In this document: piece after piece, positions 44,011 to 51,777 of the stretch
Layout: each line of letters opens with the position of its first letter
Numbering within the stretch: the first letter of the stretch is position 1
Source of the DNA: Halobacteriales archaeon QH_7_65_31
Lineage (GTDB): Archaea; Halobacteriota; Halobacteria; Halobacteriales; Haloarculaceae
Length of the DNA stretch: 64,000 nucleotides
Direction of reading: 5' to 3'
Assembly (NCBI GenBank): GCA_003021785.1
Contig: PXQU01000013.1
Location: forward strand, 186,001 to 250,000
The notes under the pieces: generated by a model
Told to the model about the DNA's origin: nothing
Databases searched by the model: none
What the model saw: only the letters and a program-made list of their open reading frames with translations
Program-made: the position numbers and the translations under genes

Positions 44011-44363
44011 GCCTCGACGCCGGCCGGTGCGAGGACGGCCATCTGAGCTGTCCACCACATCCGCGCTGTCCGACGTGTGGCGAGCCACAGACGGAGACGG
44101 TAGAGCTCTCGGACGAGCCGGCGACCGTCGTGACGTGGACCACCTCGCACGCGACGCCGCCGGGGGTTCGCGAGCCGAACACGCTGGCTATCGTCGAGTT
44201 CGACTCCTACGACGTGCGACTGCTCGGACAGGTGACGGGCGAGGACATCGCGGTCGGTGATCGGGTGGAGCCGGTGTACGCCGAGGCGCTGCGCGAGCCG
44301 GACGCGGGGATCCGCGAGCCGGCGAGCCAGTCGTGGGACGGCTATCGGTTCTCACCGCTGTAG
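44007..44363 (+). CDS. DUF35 zinc-ribbon/OB-fold protein, thiolase partner
   Basis: A 118-residue protein. A rubredoxin-like zinc ribbon at the N-terminus has CPPHPRCPTCGEPQTE and the OB-fold follows (VVTWTTSHATPPGVREP, LAIVEFDSYDVRLLGQV, VGDRVEPVYAEA). DUF35 proteins bridge thiolase and partner enzymes and channel the acyl-CoA. Start ATG 44007 overlaps the thiolase stop. The 3' end overlaps the convergent gene by 22 bases. Confidence 0.9.
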   Translation: MSLDAGRCEDGHLSCPPHPRCPTCGEPQTETVELSDEPATVVTWTTSHATPPGVREPNTLAIVEFDSYDVRLLGQVTGEDIAVGDRVEPVYAEALREPDAGIREPASQSWDGYRFSPL

Positions 44364-44935
44364 TCGTCGAAGACGGTCCGTTCGTCGGCCACCTCGTCGC
44401 GGATCGTCGCTATTTCCCCGTCAATATCGACGGCGTCGGTCTCGCCGTCGTCTGTCGTCGCATCGGTGACCGGAATCCGCGTTCCGGCCTCCTCCGTGAC
44501 AGGTGCGTCGTCGCTGTCGGTCGCCGCCGGTTCGGGAGCTGAGACGCGTCCATCGACGCGATCACGGATCTCAGCCCGGAGATCGCGCAGCTCCTGTAGC
44601 AGCTCGCGAGCCTCGGGGTCGGTCGGATCACCGCGAACGGCGGCGGCCACGTCCTCGACAGCCCGGTCGGCGGTCTCGGCAACGGCAGTGCGTCGAGCGC
44701 GCGCCTCGGCCGCCGTCTCCTCTGTCCCTTGGAGCAGTCGAATCGCCCCCGCGAGCGCCTCCAGCGCGCGGATGTTCGCCTCCAGCGTCGTGATCGCGGT
44801 CGGGATGGCGTACCGCTCGGTGAACGTGAGGAGACCGCTGTCGGCGTCGGTTCGGTCCCGAAGCGCTCGCAGTCGGTCGGCGAGCTCCGTCACGGCCCGC
44901 GAGAGGTCGTCCTCGGCGTCGCTCATACCGGACAT
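44342..44935 (-). CDS. Conserved haloarchaeal coiled-coil protein
   Basis: A 197-residue (194 if the ATG at 44926 is used) acidic, helical protein. LSRAVTELADRLRALRD and TLEANIRALEALAGAIRLLQ are amphipathic; RELLQELRDLRAEIRDRV is a second coiled-coil. The C-terminal 70 residues are acidic and low complexity, ending FDDYSGENR. No enzyme motif and no membrane helix. I recognise only the haloarchaeal style. It overlaps the 3' end of the DUF35 gene on the other strand and has 86 bases to the next divergent gene. Confidence 0.75.
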   Translation of the reverse strand: MSGMSDAEDDLSRAVTELADRLRALRDRTDADSGLLTFTERYAIPTAITTLEANIRALEALAGAIRLLQGTEETAAEARARRTAVAETADRAVEDVAAAVRGDPTDPEARELLQELRDLRAEIRDRVDGRVSAPEPAATDSDDAPVTEEAGTRIPVTDATTDDGETDAVDIDGEIATIRDEVADERTVFDDYSGENR

Positions 44936-44987
44936 TACGCGAGGAGCACCAAAGGTCCCGCTGTTGTACCGCCCGATCGAGAGATAT

Positions 44988-44994
44988 CTTTATA
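44988..44994 (+). promoter_or_regulatory. TATA box of the DUF7504-like gene
   Basis: CTTTATA is 28-34 bases before the ATG at 45022, so the message should be essentially leaderless. Confidence 0.5.
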
Positions 44995-45021
44995 CCGGCG
45001 TCGGCGTACTAAGACGTACGA

Positions 45022-45675
45022 ATGGGTTCTGAGACGGCAGCGAGCACCGAGCGAGTTCGGTTCACGAGGAGCCTCGCTCGGCTCAAAGACGAGGGGTGTG
45101 CGATTCTCGTCGTCGGGGAGCCGCCGGAGTCCGTCCGAGCCACGGCCTGCGCTCGACTGTCGGGCGATGACGATATCCCACACGAGCGGGTGTTCGTCCG
45201 GACGGACGACGCTGCCGTCACAGAGCCGATAGACACCGACGGCACAGAGATCAGATATCGTCCGCTCACGAGAGACAGCGCGGCGACCGTCTCTGACGCC
45301 GGATCGGAGGGTTTTCCGGCGACGACGCTCGCCGAGCTGACCGAACGGCTCTCGCGAGAGGCGACGCGGGCGACCGCGACGATCGATCGCTTCGACGAGG
45401 CCGGGCTGCGAGTCTGTTTCGACTCGCTCCCCGAGCTTCGGGCTCAGTACACCGAACAGGAGCTGTTTCAGTTCCTCCACGGCGCGATCGCCGAGATCAA
45501 AGCGGTCGACGGGATGGGACACTTCCATCTCCCCCTCCCGGTCGACGACGCGTTCGTGGCGACGCTGCGACCGCTGTTCGACGCCGTGGTCGATCTCCGC
45601 GCGGGCGAGTCCGGTCCCGGCCAGCGCTGGTGGCTGGCAGAGACAGAGACTTGGACCGAGTGGTTCTCACTGTGA
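45022..45675 (+). CDS. DUF7504-like haloarchaeal protein (degenerate RecA/KaiC-like)
   Basis: A 217-residue protein. FTRSLARLKDEGCAILVVGE near residue 14 resembles the first strand of a P-loop fold without Walker lysine, and GLRVCFDSLPELRAQYTEQEL with LFQFLHGAIAEIKAVDGMG resembles the Walker B and switch regions of KaiC-like proteins. I believe this is the haloarchaeal family called DUF7504, whose members sit near signalling genes. The role is unknown. A good TATA box argues for expression. The 3' end overlaps the convergent nitrilase by nine bases. Confidence 0.75.
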   Translation: MGSETAASTERVRFTRSLARLKDEGCAILVVGEPPESVRATACARLSGDDDIPHERVFVRTDDAAVTEPIDTDGTEIRYRPLTRDSAATVSDAGSEGFPATTLAELTERLSREATRATATIDRFDEAGLRVCFDSLPELRAQYTEQELFQFLHGAIAEIKAVDGMGHFHLPLPVDDAFVATLRPLFDAVVDLRAGESGPGQRWWLAETETWTEWFSL

Positions 45676-46440
45676 GTCGATCGGGAGATCGACGAGCGCG
45701 CGCTGTGACGCCAGTACGTCGCCGTCGAGCGTCCTGACCATGGTGTCTGGCTCGTGGGCAAGCTCGCCGGCGACGACGCCGTCCGGGCGGACGATCAGCG
45801 AGCGACCGGCGTACTCACTCACGCGAGCGTCGTCGATGTTCCGCCGTCCCGTCCGACCGACGGCGACGACCCATCGGACGCCGTCGAGGGCACGAGCGCG
45901 GGCGAGCAGTCGCCAGTTCGCGGCGTGGGTCGCCGGCCACGCCCCCGGGACGAACAGCGCGTCTACGCCGGCATCGAGAAGCGCGGCGCTCTCGTGGACG
46001 AAGTTCAGATCGTAACAGGTGAGTAGCCCAGTCCGGCCAGCAGCCGTCTCGACGACGACGCGTTCGTCACCGGGTGTCAACCACTCCGACTCGCCGCCCC
46101 AGAGATGGCGTTTCCGATACGGTGTTACTGTCCCGTCGGAAGCGACGTACGCCAGCGTGTTGTGATACCGCTCGCCTCGCTGCTCGACACAGCCCGCGAC
46201 GACCGCGGTGTCCGTGTCGCGAGCGTGAGCGCGAACGCGGTCTATCACCGGTCCGTCGAGATCGAGCGCGACCGATTCGATCCGCTCGTCGGCGACGAAC
46301 CCCGTCAGCGCGTACTCGGGAAAGACGGCGATATCGACGGCGTCGTCGAGGGCGGCGAGCCGGTCGATGACCGTCGCGGCGTTCGTCTCGGGGGCGAGGT
46401 CGGTCACCTCGATCTGGCAGGCGGCGACGGTCGGGTCCAT
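45667..46440 (-). CDS. Carbon-nitrogen hydrolase (nitrilase superfamily)
   Basis: A 257-residue enzyme with the complete Glu-Lys-Cys triad: Glu in VFPEYALTGFV near residue 41, Lys in PYRKRHLWGGE near 109 and Cys in LLTCYDLNFVHE near 142. The start VAACQIEVTDLAPE is typical. It hydrolyses an amide or nitrile; omega-amidase- and carbamoylase-like relatives are common in haloarchaea and cannot be told apart here. Convergent with the DUF7504-like gene and divergent from the small membrane-protein gene. Confidence 0.92.
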   Translation of the reverse strand: MDPTVAACQIEVTDLAPETNAATVIDRLAALDDAVDIAVFPEYALTGFVADERIESVALDLDGPVIDRVRAHARDTDTAVVAGCVEQRGERYHNTLAYVASDGTVTPYRKRHLWGGESEWLTPGDERVVVETAAGRTGLLTCYDLNFVHESAALLDAGVDALFVPGAWPATHAANWRLLARARALDGVRWVVAVGRTGRRNIDDARVSEYAGRSLIVRPDGVVAGELAHEPDTMVRTLDGDVLASQRALVDLPIDSQ

Positions 46441-46507
46441 GTGTCGGCTGTCGGCGGTGACAGCTTAATTCCCCTGAAGTTATGTCGCGGGTAGCCGTGT
46501 GTCTGGC

Positions 46508-46714
46508 ATGGCTGAACTGTACGAATTAGCGTGGGCCGGGCTGCGGTGGAGCTACGACGAGTACGGTCTGAGGGGTGCAGCGGCGTTTCTCGTCGTCGGA
46601 CTGCTCGCGTACTACGTCGCGATGGAGCGGTTCCGCGAGACGTTCGAGGACATCGACGTCGACGCTGACGCGGTCGCGACTGCGCTGCCGGATAGCGTGA
46701 CGGAGTCGGCTTAA
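46508..46714 (+). CDS. Small single-helix membrane protein
   Basis: A 68-residue protein with one central membrane helix (AAAFLVVGLLAYYVAME) and an acidic C-terminal tail (EDIDVDADAVATALPD). The ATG at 46508 is used; an in-frame GTG at 46499 adds three residues. I do not recognise a family. It overlaps the convergent gene by four bases at the stop. Confidence 0.65.
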   Translation: MAELYELAWAGLRWSYDEYGLRGAAAFLVVGLLAYYVAMERFRETFEDIDVDADAVATALPDSVTESA

Positions 46715-47076
46715 CGCGCCAGTACCATTCCGTCGTAGCCGTCGAACCGTTTCTCGTCGGTGACGGCGCGGCGCGCCCGTGCGTCGTGAACCGACTTCAC
46801 CGCTTGTAGCTCGCTTTCCGACAGCGAGAGCTGCTGGCCGAACTCGGTCCACACGGACGACTCGACGGCCAGTAGATAGGCGTCGTCGGTGCGCGCGACG
46901 AGCGGGTCGTACGGGAGGAACCGCCGCCACTCCATCACTAGCTCGTCGATACCGGGGACCGCGGCGGCGTGGTCGTGGTGCTCTGTGAGACATGCACGTA
47001 ATCTGGCGGGGCCGATGTCGAACGCTTCGGCGGTTTGTTCGATACGCTCGTCGTCGAAGGGCGCGAGCGGGTCCAT
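46711..47076 (-). CDS. Conserved haloarchaeal protein of unknown function
   Basis: A 121-residue helical protein: IEQTAEAFDIGPARLRACL, then WRRFLPYDPLVARTDDAYLL, then VWTEFGQQLSLSESELQAV. No metal motif, signal or membrane helix. The Trp/Arg-rich middle is well ordered and suggests a folded domain. Convergent with the small membrane protein, divergent from the MaoC gene with 79 bases between starts. Function unknown. Confidence 0.75.
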   Translation of the reverse strand: MDPLAPFDDERIEQTAEAFDIGPARLRACLTEHHDHAAAVPGIDELVMEWRRFLPYDPLVARTDDAYLLAVESSVWTEFGQQLSLSESELQAVKSVHDARARRAVTDEKRFDGYDGMVLAR

Positions 47077-47155
47077 ACGACTCCTCGGTCGTCGGTCGGA
47101 TTGTGCGTTTCGTCGCTGCCGACACCGTTAGGTGCGTGACACCGGAGAGCCGTGT

Positions 47156-47593
47156 ATGCAGTACTTCGAGGACATGGCGGTCGGGGACGTGCGCGAGTTC
47201 GGCGAGTACACGATGACCCGCGAGGAGATTTTGGAGTTCGCACAGCAGTACGACCCACAGCCGTTTCACACGGACGAGGAGGTCGCCAAGGAGTCACAGT
47301 TCGGTGGACTCATCGCGTCGGGCTGGCACACCGCCTCGGCGTGTATGCGGATGCTCGTCGATAACCACCTGTCGGAGTCAGCCAGTGCCGGCGCGCGTGG
47401 CGTACAAGAGCTGAAGTGGATTCGACCGGTTCGTCCCGGCGACACGCTCACCTGCAAATCAGAGGTCATCGACACGGAGGCCGGTGAGGGACCCGTCGGG
47501 ACCGTCACGAGTCGGCTAACCGGGTTCGTGGACGGGGAGCCGGTCGTCGAGTGGACGGCGGATGCGATGTTCGAGAAGCGAGCGGCTGAGTGA
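47156..47593 (+). CDS. MaoC-like (R)-hydratase / hot-dog dehydratase
   Basis: A 145-residue hot-dog protein. The catalytic hydratase motif is ILEFAQQYDPQPFHTDEE near residue 25, with the Asp and His of the (R)-specific enoyl-CoA hydratases, and the helix ASGWHTASACMRML follows. It hydrates trans-2-enoyl-CoA to (R)-3-hydroxyacyl-CoA or dehydrates the reverse. The ATG at 47156 is used because family members start MQYFEDM; an in-frame start at 47132 adds eight residues. The 3' end is followed by a diverged duplicate of itself. Confidence 0.9.
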   Translation: MQYFEDMAVGDVREFGEYTMTREEILEFAQQYDPQPFHTDEEVAKESQFGGLIASGWHTASACMRMLVDNHLSESASAGARGVQELKWIRPVRPGDTLTCKSEVIDTEAGEGPVGTVTSRLTGFVDGEPVVEWTADAMFEKRAAE

Positions 47594-47697
47594 AACGAAG
47601 CCGCGGGCCTCGGAGCGGGAGGAGCGAAGCGACGACACGCGGAGAAGCGAGCGGCCGAGCAGTAGCGAGGCCGCGGGACCCGACGCGGGAAGAGAGC
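47572..47697 (+). repeat. Diverged tandem duplication of the MaoC gene 3' end
   Basis: The stretch from GAGAAGCGAGCGGCTGAG at 47574 through GCCGCGGGCCTCGGAGCGGG is repeated at 47642 as GAGAAGCGAGCGGCCGAG through GCCGCGGGACCCGACGCGGG. The first copy contains the MaoC stop codon, the second a TAG at the equivalent place. About 68 bases per unit, imperfect. It lies in the 144-base gap before the MazG-like gene. Confidence 0.6.
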
Positions 47698-47737
47698 GAA
47701 TCGAAAGCTTCGGTACTCGGGGGGTTCCAGACGCGGT

Positions 47738-48039
47738 ATGGACAAGCAGGCCCGCGTTGCGAGCTTCGTCGACGAACACGACCTGACGTGTCCACCGGCG
47801 TATCGGCTCCTCGATCTCTCGGCGGAGGTGGGTGAGCTCGCGGCGAATGGACCGACTCCAGCGGCTACGGAGCGAATCCGGACGCGCTCTCGGTGAACGA
47901 GGACGAACTCGGTGATGCGCTGTTCGCGCTCCTCGCGCTGTGTGAGGCGTTAGACGTCGAGGCGAGCGCGGCGCTCGACACCGCCCTCGGTAAGTACGAG
48001 CGCCGACTGGCCGACCGCGGAGACGCCGGGAGCCAGTAG
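47738..48039 (+). pseudogene. MazG-like pyrophosphohydrolase with a one-base frameshift
   Basis: Starts MDKQARVASFVDEHDLTCPP then AYRLLDLSAEVGELAANG, the first helix with the metal-binding E-x-x-E (AEVGEL). After about 47855 the frame is lost; the next frame continues DSSGYGANPDALSV, NEDELGDALFALLALCEALD with the second metal motif (E-x-x-D), and KYERRLADRGDAGSQ to the TAG at 48037. Insertion of one G in the GGACC at about 47851 restores a 100-residue protein. Such enzymes hydrolyse aberrant NTPs. A sequencing error in a G run is as likely as real decay. Confidence 0.75.
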
Positions 48040-48070
48040 CTACAAGAGAGCAGCCACAGGACACCCGCGT

Positions 48071-48544
48071 ATGCACGAACGCGCCAAGGAGTTCCGGGAG
48101 ATCGCTCGCGACCGCTACGAGTTCGATCCCGACATCGAGGAGTTCTCCGCGGGGACGGAGACGGCCGCTGCTGCCGCCGAAGCGATCGGCTGTACCGTCG
48201 GACAGATCGCCTCGTCTCTCGTCGTCGAGACCGACGACGGACTCGCCGTTATCGTGACCAGCGGCGCGAACCGCATCGACATGGACCGGGCGGCGAGCGC
48301 GCTCGGTGTGGATACCATCGCGATGGCCGACGCAGCCGAGGTTCGCGAGGTCGTCGGCTGGTCGATCGGCGGGATTCCGCCGTTCTGTCACGAGACGGAT
48401 CTGCCGACGCTGCTGGACGAATCTCTGTTCGAGTACGAACAGATATGGGCCGCTGCGGGGACGCCACAGGCGGTCTTCCGGCTCACGCCGGAGACGCTGG
48501 CCCGGCTCACCGACGGGCAGCAGGCCGTGATCGCCGAGGAGTAA
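48071..48544 (+). CDS. YbaK/ProX-type aminoacyl-tRNA deacylase
   Basis: A 157-residue protein. TAAAAAEAIGCTVGQIASSL near residue 30 (shortened), VIVTSGANRIDMDRAASALG near 58 and VGWSIGGIPPFCHET near 95 match the YbaK fold; IGGIPPF is the G-G-x-P loop that lines the catalytic pocket, and the conserved Lys is replaced by Ser/Gln in VGQIASS. It removes mischarged amino acids (Cys or Ala from tRNA-Pro) in trans. Start ATG 48071 follows the MazG-like stop at 31 bases, same strand. Confidence 0.88.
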   Translation: MHERAKEFREIARDRYEFDPDIEEFSAGTETAAAAAEAIGCTVGQIASSLVVETDDGLAVIVTSGANRIDMDRAASALGVDTIAMADAAEVREVVGWSIGGIPPFCHETDLPTLLDESLFEYEQIWAAAGTPQAVFRLTPETLARLTDGQQAVIAEE

Positions 48545-48691
48545 ACGACGAGCACGCTTCTCGATAGGCCGCGGCGAGGAAGTAGTGCCAGCTCGCGGGC
48601 GGAAGATACTGACGCGGCAGAGCCGCGCCAGCCCGGCTCGACGGCGACCGTCGATTAGCCTATTTGCCGAGATCGAACCCGCGAACCGGTA

Positions 48692-48701
48692 CTGGTATAT
48701 A
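48692..48701 (+). promoter_or_regulatory. TATA box of the FilR1-type regulator
   Basis: GGTATATAAT, one of the best TATA matches in the window. Transcription would start near 48722, leaving a leader of about 48 bases before the ATG at 48770. Confidence 0.55.
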
Positions 48702-48769
48702 ATTGCTTCGTCTATTGAATATGTGTTCAGTACCGGACGTCGCGTGTCTCGCAGTTGGATCGAGAGTCG

Positions 48770-49561
48770 ATGGCGCTGACGACCGAGATACTCCCGTTGC
48801 TCGCGCGCCGGGAGCGACTGCTCGAACAGATACACGGCGGCGCGCAGTCAAAGATGGAGCTTGCCGAGACGCTCGCCGTCTCCCGATCGACGATCGATCG
48901 GTCGGTACGAACGCTGACGACGGCGGGCGTGCTCGAACAGCGACAGACCGGATACGGACTCACGCTCACCGGACGGCTACTCTACGAGCAGTACCGTTCG
49001 TTCAGCGAGTGTGTCGAGTCGCTCGCGGCGGCCCAGCAGCTGCTCTCGTCGCTGCCTGCGGGCACGGAGCTGCCGCCGGAGGCTGTCGTCGGATCGTCGG
49101 TGACGTATCCCGAGTCGACCGCGCCGTATCGCCCGATGGAACGGTATATCGAGATGATCCGTCGTGCAGACGAGGTCGATCTCCTCGCGACGGCCATCGC
49201 GCCGCGGTTCATCGACGTGTACCGATCGCAGGTGTTGACCGACGGTCTCGAAGTGCGGGCCGGACTGGGGCCGTCGGTCGCTGAACGAATCGTCACAGAC
49301 TACGGGGAGACGGTGACGGAGCTGATCGCAGCCGGTGGGCTGACGATCCGAGAGCTCACACAGCAGCCGCCGTTCTCGTTCTCGGTGATTCGGACTGGGG
49401 AGACGGCGTACCTGTCGCTGCTCGTCTACGGAACGGAGGGATCCAACGGCTATCTCGTCAACGATCGACCGGCCGCGGCGACGTTCGCGACCGAGCTGTT
49501 CGACAGCTACTGGTCGGAGGCGACGACACTTCCGGTCGGTGATCCTCGTATCTCGTCGTGA
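48770..49561 (+). CDS. Winged-helix regulator with FilR1-like ligand domain
   Basis: A 263-residue protein. The N-terminal winged helix has ILPLLARRERLLEQIHGG, ELAETLAVSRSTIDRSVRTL and GVLEQRQTGYGLTLTGRLL. The C-terminal half (residues 105-255) is a FilR1-type domain: YRPMERYIEMIRRADEVDLL, FIDVYRSQVLTDGLEVRAGL and FSVIRTGETAYLSLLVYG. Many haloarchaeal regulators have this arrangement. The ATG at 48770 is preferred to a TTG at 48755. It has its own strong TATA box and no obvious target operon beside it. Confidence 0.85.
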   Translation: MALTTEILPLLARRERLLEQIHGGAQSKMELAETLAVSRSTIDRSVRTLTTAGVLEQRQTGYGLTLTGRLLYEQYRSFSECVESLAAAQQLLSSLPAGTELPPEAVVGSSVTYPESTAPYRPMERYIEMIRRADEVDLLATAIAPRFIDVYRSQVLTDGLEVRAGLGPSVAERIVTDYGETVTELIAAGGLTIRELTQQPPFSFSVIRTGETAYLSLLVYGTEGSNGYLVNDRPAAATFATELFDSYWSEATTLPVGDPRISS

Positions 49562-49616
49562 GACGGCCGTCAGACGCGTCGGCAAGGTTAAGGAAACGGC
49601 CCCAGTCTCTGCCGGT

Positions 49617-49910
49617 ATGGATGAGGACGTTCCGCAAGAGATCACATCGCTCGTCGGTCGTGAGGTGTACTCGAACAACGGCGTGTTCGTCGGTCAGGTC
49701 GAGGATCTTCAGCTCGATCTCGACACCCAGACCGTCACCGGGCTCGCCCTCGGCTCGCTGAACCGCGATCTGTTTCGGGGACGGGCAGCGGGCGCGAACG
49801 GGGTCATCATCCCGTACCGATGGGTCCGCTCGGTCGGTGACGTGATCTTGGTCAACGATATCATTGAGCGGATGAAGAGCACGGACGACGATACCACGGC
49901 GGTCGCGTGA
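49617..49910 (+). CDS. PRC-barrel domain protein
   Basis: A 97-residue protein, start MDEDVPQEITSLVGREVYSN. The PRC-barrel strands GVFVGQVEDLQLDLDTQTV, GLALGSLNRDLF and GVIIPYRWVRSVGDVILV are complete. Archaeal PRC-barrel proteins have been linked to cell division (CdpB family) and RNA processing; the short single-domain form and its PYRWVRSVGD loop fit CdpB-like proteins, but I cannot separate the paralogues. The ATG at 49617 excludes an N-terminal extension present in the longer frame. Three bases separate its stop from the convergent TrkA-N/DHH gene. Confidence 0.85.
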   Translation: MDEDVPQEITSLVGREVYSNNGVFVGQVEDLQLDLDTQTVTGLALGSLNRDLFRGRAAGANGVIIPYRWVRSVGDVILVNDIIERMKSTDDDTTAVA

Positions 49911-49912
49911 GC

Positions 49913-51343
49913 TCAGGCTCCGTTCGTCGACTCACCGCTGGATGACTCGACACCCATCGCCGCGAACAGCTTCGTCTTCACCGCTTCACGCACGAGCGAG
50001 AGCAGCGTCTCGCGATTTTCCTCGGTCGTCTCGATTCCGGTGAAGATGCCGAGTGGAATCTCGACAGTCGCGTCCGTCGAGTGACCGACCACGTCGCCGC
50101 TGTCACCGAGGGCGTCGGTAAGCACGGAGCCGATATCCATCCGGATGTCCTTCGAGCGCGCGGCGAGGTAGATCGTCTCATCGGCGATCGCGAACACCGC
50201 CGTCGTCGTGATCCCTTCCAGATTCAGGAGATGCTGTGCGGCTTCCGAGAGCGCCTCTCGATTTCGGATGAAGCCGGCGTTCGAGACGAGGTGGCTCCCT
50301 TTCACGTCGCGGTTGCGGATCGCCTCGGCAAGTACGTCGAGCGTCTCGGGACTCATCGACGGCGACTCCACCTGTTCGAGCGTGTCGTGGTTCGCGAACG
50401 GGTAGAGATACGCGGCTGCCGTCAGATCCGCGGGCGTCGTGTCTCGCTTGAAATCCAGCGTCTCGGCACGAATCCCGTACAGCAGTGCCGTCGCAACGTC
50501 CTCGGAGAGATTCAGATCGAACTCCTGTATGTACTTGGTGAGGATGGTCGACGTCGAGGAGACGTTCGGCCGTACGTCGGTGAACGTCGTGTCGTACTCG
50601 GTCTCCGGCTCGAAGTGATCGATGAAGATATCGACGCTTTCGTCGACAGCCGGCGCGGACGCCTTCGCGTGATCGACGAGTGCGAGCGTGTCGTAGCTGT
50701 CGAGTCCGACCTCCGACAGCGACACGAGATCGATCCCGAAGAGGTTGACGAACGCGCGGTTCTCCTGATGGCCGATCTCGCCGTCGTAGAGGATATCCGC
50801 GTCGGCGCCGCGCGCCTCGGCGATCGCCTTCAGCGCGATCGCACTCGCGATCGAGTCCGGATCCGGCGAACGGTGTGTCTGGATCGCCATCTGCTGATCC
50901 GTCGCGCCGATGACTCTGGCGAGCTGCTCGGCCTTGTACTCCAGCTCGCCGGTCTCCAGCGCGCGTAGCGCCGAGTCAGCGATCACCGCCGACGGGTTGA
51001 TCACCGTATCGACACCGAGCTCGGTGAGCTCGTCGGCAGTGACGGGGTCGGATGCACGAACGACGATGAAGTGGTCCGTCCCGTGCTCGCGGATGTTCTC
51101 GACGGCGGCGCGGTTGGCGTCCACGTCCGACGAGAGGACGAGCAGCACGTCCCTATCGATGACCGTCTCGACAGCTTCCGGGTTCGAGATGTCGCCGACG
51201 CGGGCGTTGAGGTCCTGATCGCGGAGTGCCTCGACGCGCCCCTGATCGCGATCGAGAATGAGGACGTCCTTCTCCTCGGCGACCAGCGATTCTGCGACGG
51301 CGTGGCCGACGCTCCCACAGCCTAAGATCGCGTAGGTAGACAT
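49913..51343 (-). CDS. TrkA-N / DHH-family phosphoesterase fusion
   Basis: About 476 residues from the ATG at 51343; a start at 51370 would add nine. The N-terminal Rossmann domain has YAILGCGSVGHAVAESL and ILDRDQGRVEALRD near 35, the RCK/TrkA-N nucleotide-binding pattern. The DHH part has HRSPDPDSIASAIALKAIAE near 165, TLALVDHAKAS, DIFIDHFEPET and the DHHA1 domain later with FAIADETIYLAARSKD, then RMDIGSVLTDALGDSGDVVGH near 425. Haloarchaea keep several such proteins, thought to hydrolyse cyclic or linear dinucleotides or nanoRNA. The usual D-x-D and DHH residues appear as DPD and DHF. Confidence 0.85.
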   Translation of the reverse strand: MSTYAILGCGSVGHAVAESLVAEEKDVLILDRDQGRVEALRDQDLNARVGDISNPEAVETVIDRDVLLVLSSDVDANRAAVENIREHGTDHFIVVRASDPVTADELTELGVDTVINPSAVIADSALRALETGELEYKAEQLARVIGATDQQMAIQTHRSPDPDSIASAIALKAIAEARGADADILYDGEIGHQENRAFVNLFGIDLVSLSEVGLDSYDTLALVDHAKASAPAVDESVDIFIDHFEPETEYDTTFTDVRPNVSSTSTILTKYIQEFDLNLSEDVATALLYGIRAETLDFKRDTTPADLTAAAYLYPFANHDTLEQVESPSMSPETLDVLAEAIRNRDVKGSHLVSNAGFIRNREALSEAAQHLLNLEGITTTAVFAIADETIYLAARSKDIRMDIGSVLTDALGDSGDVVGHSTDATVEIPLGIFTGIETTEENRETLLSLVREAVKTKLFAAMGVESSSGESTNGA

Positions 51344-51498
51344 CGACGCCATCGAGATACCCGTGCTCATATCCGAGTTCTGTCGGCCTCTTACTTAACT
51401 TTCCACCTCTGTCGGAGCGTCTCGAAAATCGAGTGACTGCGCGGCTATGTACCGAAACGCAAGGTATATCCCCGGGCCGTCGCTACAGTGGTACGTCG

Positions 51499-51572
51499 GG
51501 GCCGATAGCTCAGCCCGGCAGAGCGACTGGCTCTTAACCAGTCGGTCAAGGGTTCAAATCCCTTTCGGCCCG
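51499..51572 (+). tRNA. tRNA-Lys (anticodon CUU)
   Basis: Acceptor arms GGGCCGA (51499-51505) and TCGGCCC (51565-51571) pair over seven positions, with G as discriminator at 51572 and no encoded CCA. The anticodon stem ACTGG/CCAGT encloses CTCTTAA, anticodon CTT, so it decodes AAG as lysine. The T-loop GGTTCAAATCC and the D-arm AGCTC...GAGC are normal. No intron. A TATA-like GGTATATCC lies at 51463-51471. The gene marks the left side of the accessory island, a common integration site for archaeal elements. Confidence 0.95.
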
Positions 51573-51643
51573 GCAGGGGGTCGTCGAAGGAACAGATACC
51601 GAATCAGTGCGGTCGGCATCGTAGTGTGTCGGTTTTTTCAGTT

Positions 51644-51650
51644 GGAGGTG
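51644..51650 (+). promoter_or_regulatory. Shine-Dalgarno site of the zinc-ribbon gene
   Basis: GGAGGTG, seven bases before the GTG at 51658. The same heptamer recurs at 52307 and 52954 and as GGAGGT at 53468, each 6-8 bases before a start, marking one translational style for this operon. Confidence 0.75.
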
Positions 51651-51657
51651 TCGGTGC

Positions 51658-51777
51658 GTGACGATCTCGCTCGAAGACTGCTCCTGTGGAACCCCGAAGC
51701 GACGCGTCACCGCCGACGGCTCGGCCTACTGTGGCCGCTGTGGTGGCTCGCTCGGCGGCATGGAGGGGTCGCGATGA
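51658..51777 (+). CDS. 39-residue zinc-ribbon microprotein
   Basis: Starts GTG (VTISLEDCSCGTPKRRV) and continues TADGSAYCGRCGGSLGGM to EGSR. The four cysteines form C-x-C...C-x-x-C, a one-domain zinc ribbon. The start is supported by a perfect GGAGGTG seven bases upstream, and the stop overlaps the ATG of the next gene (ATGA, 51774-51777). Shorter than usual gene-calling limits. First gene of the five-gene island operon; it probably acts as an adaptor or DNA/RNA-binding peptide, which is inference. Confidence 0.75.
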   Translation: MTISLEDCSCGTPKRRVTADGSAYCGRCGGSLGGMEGSR

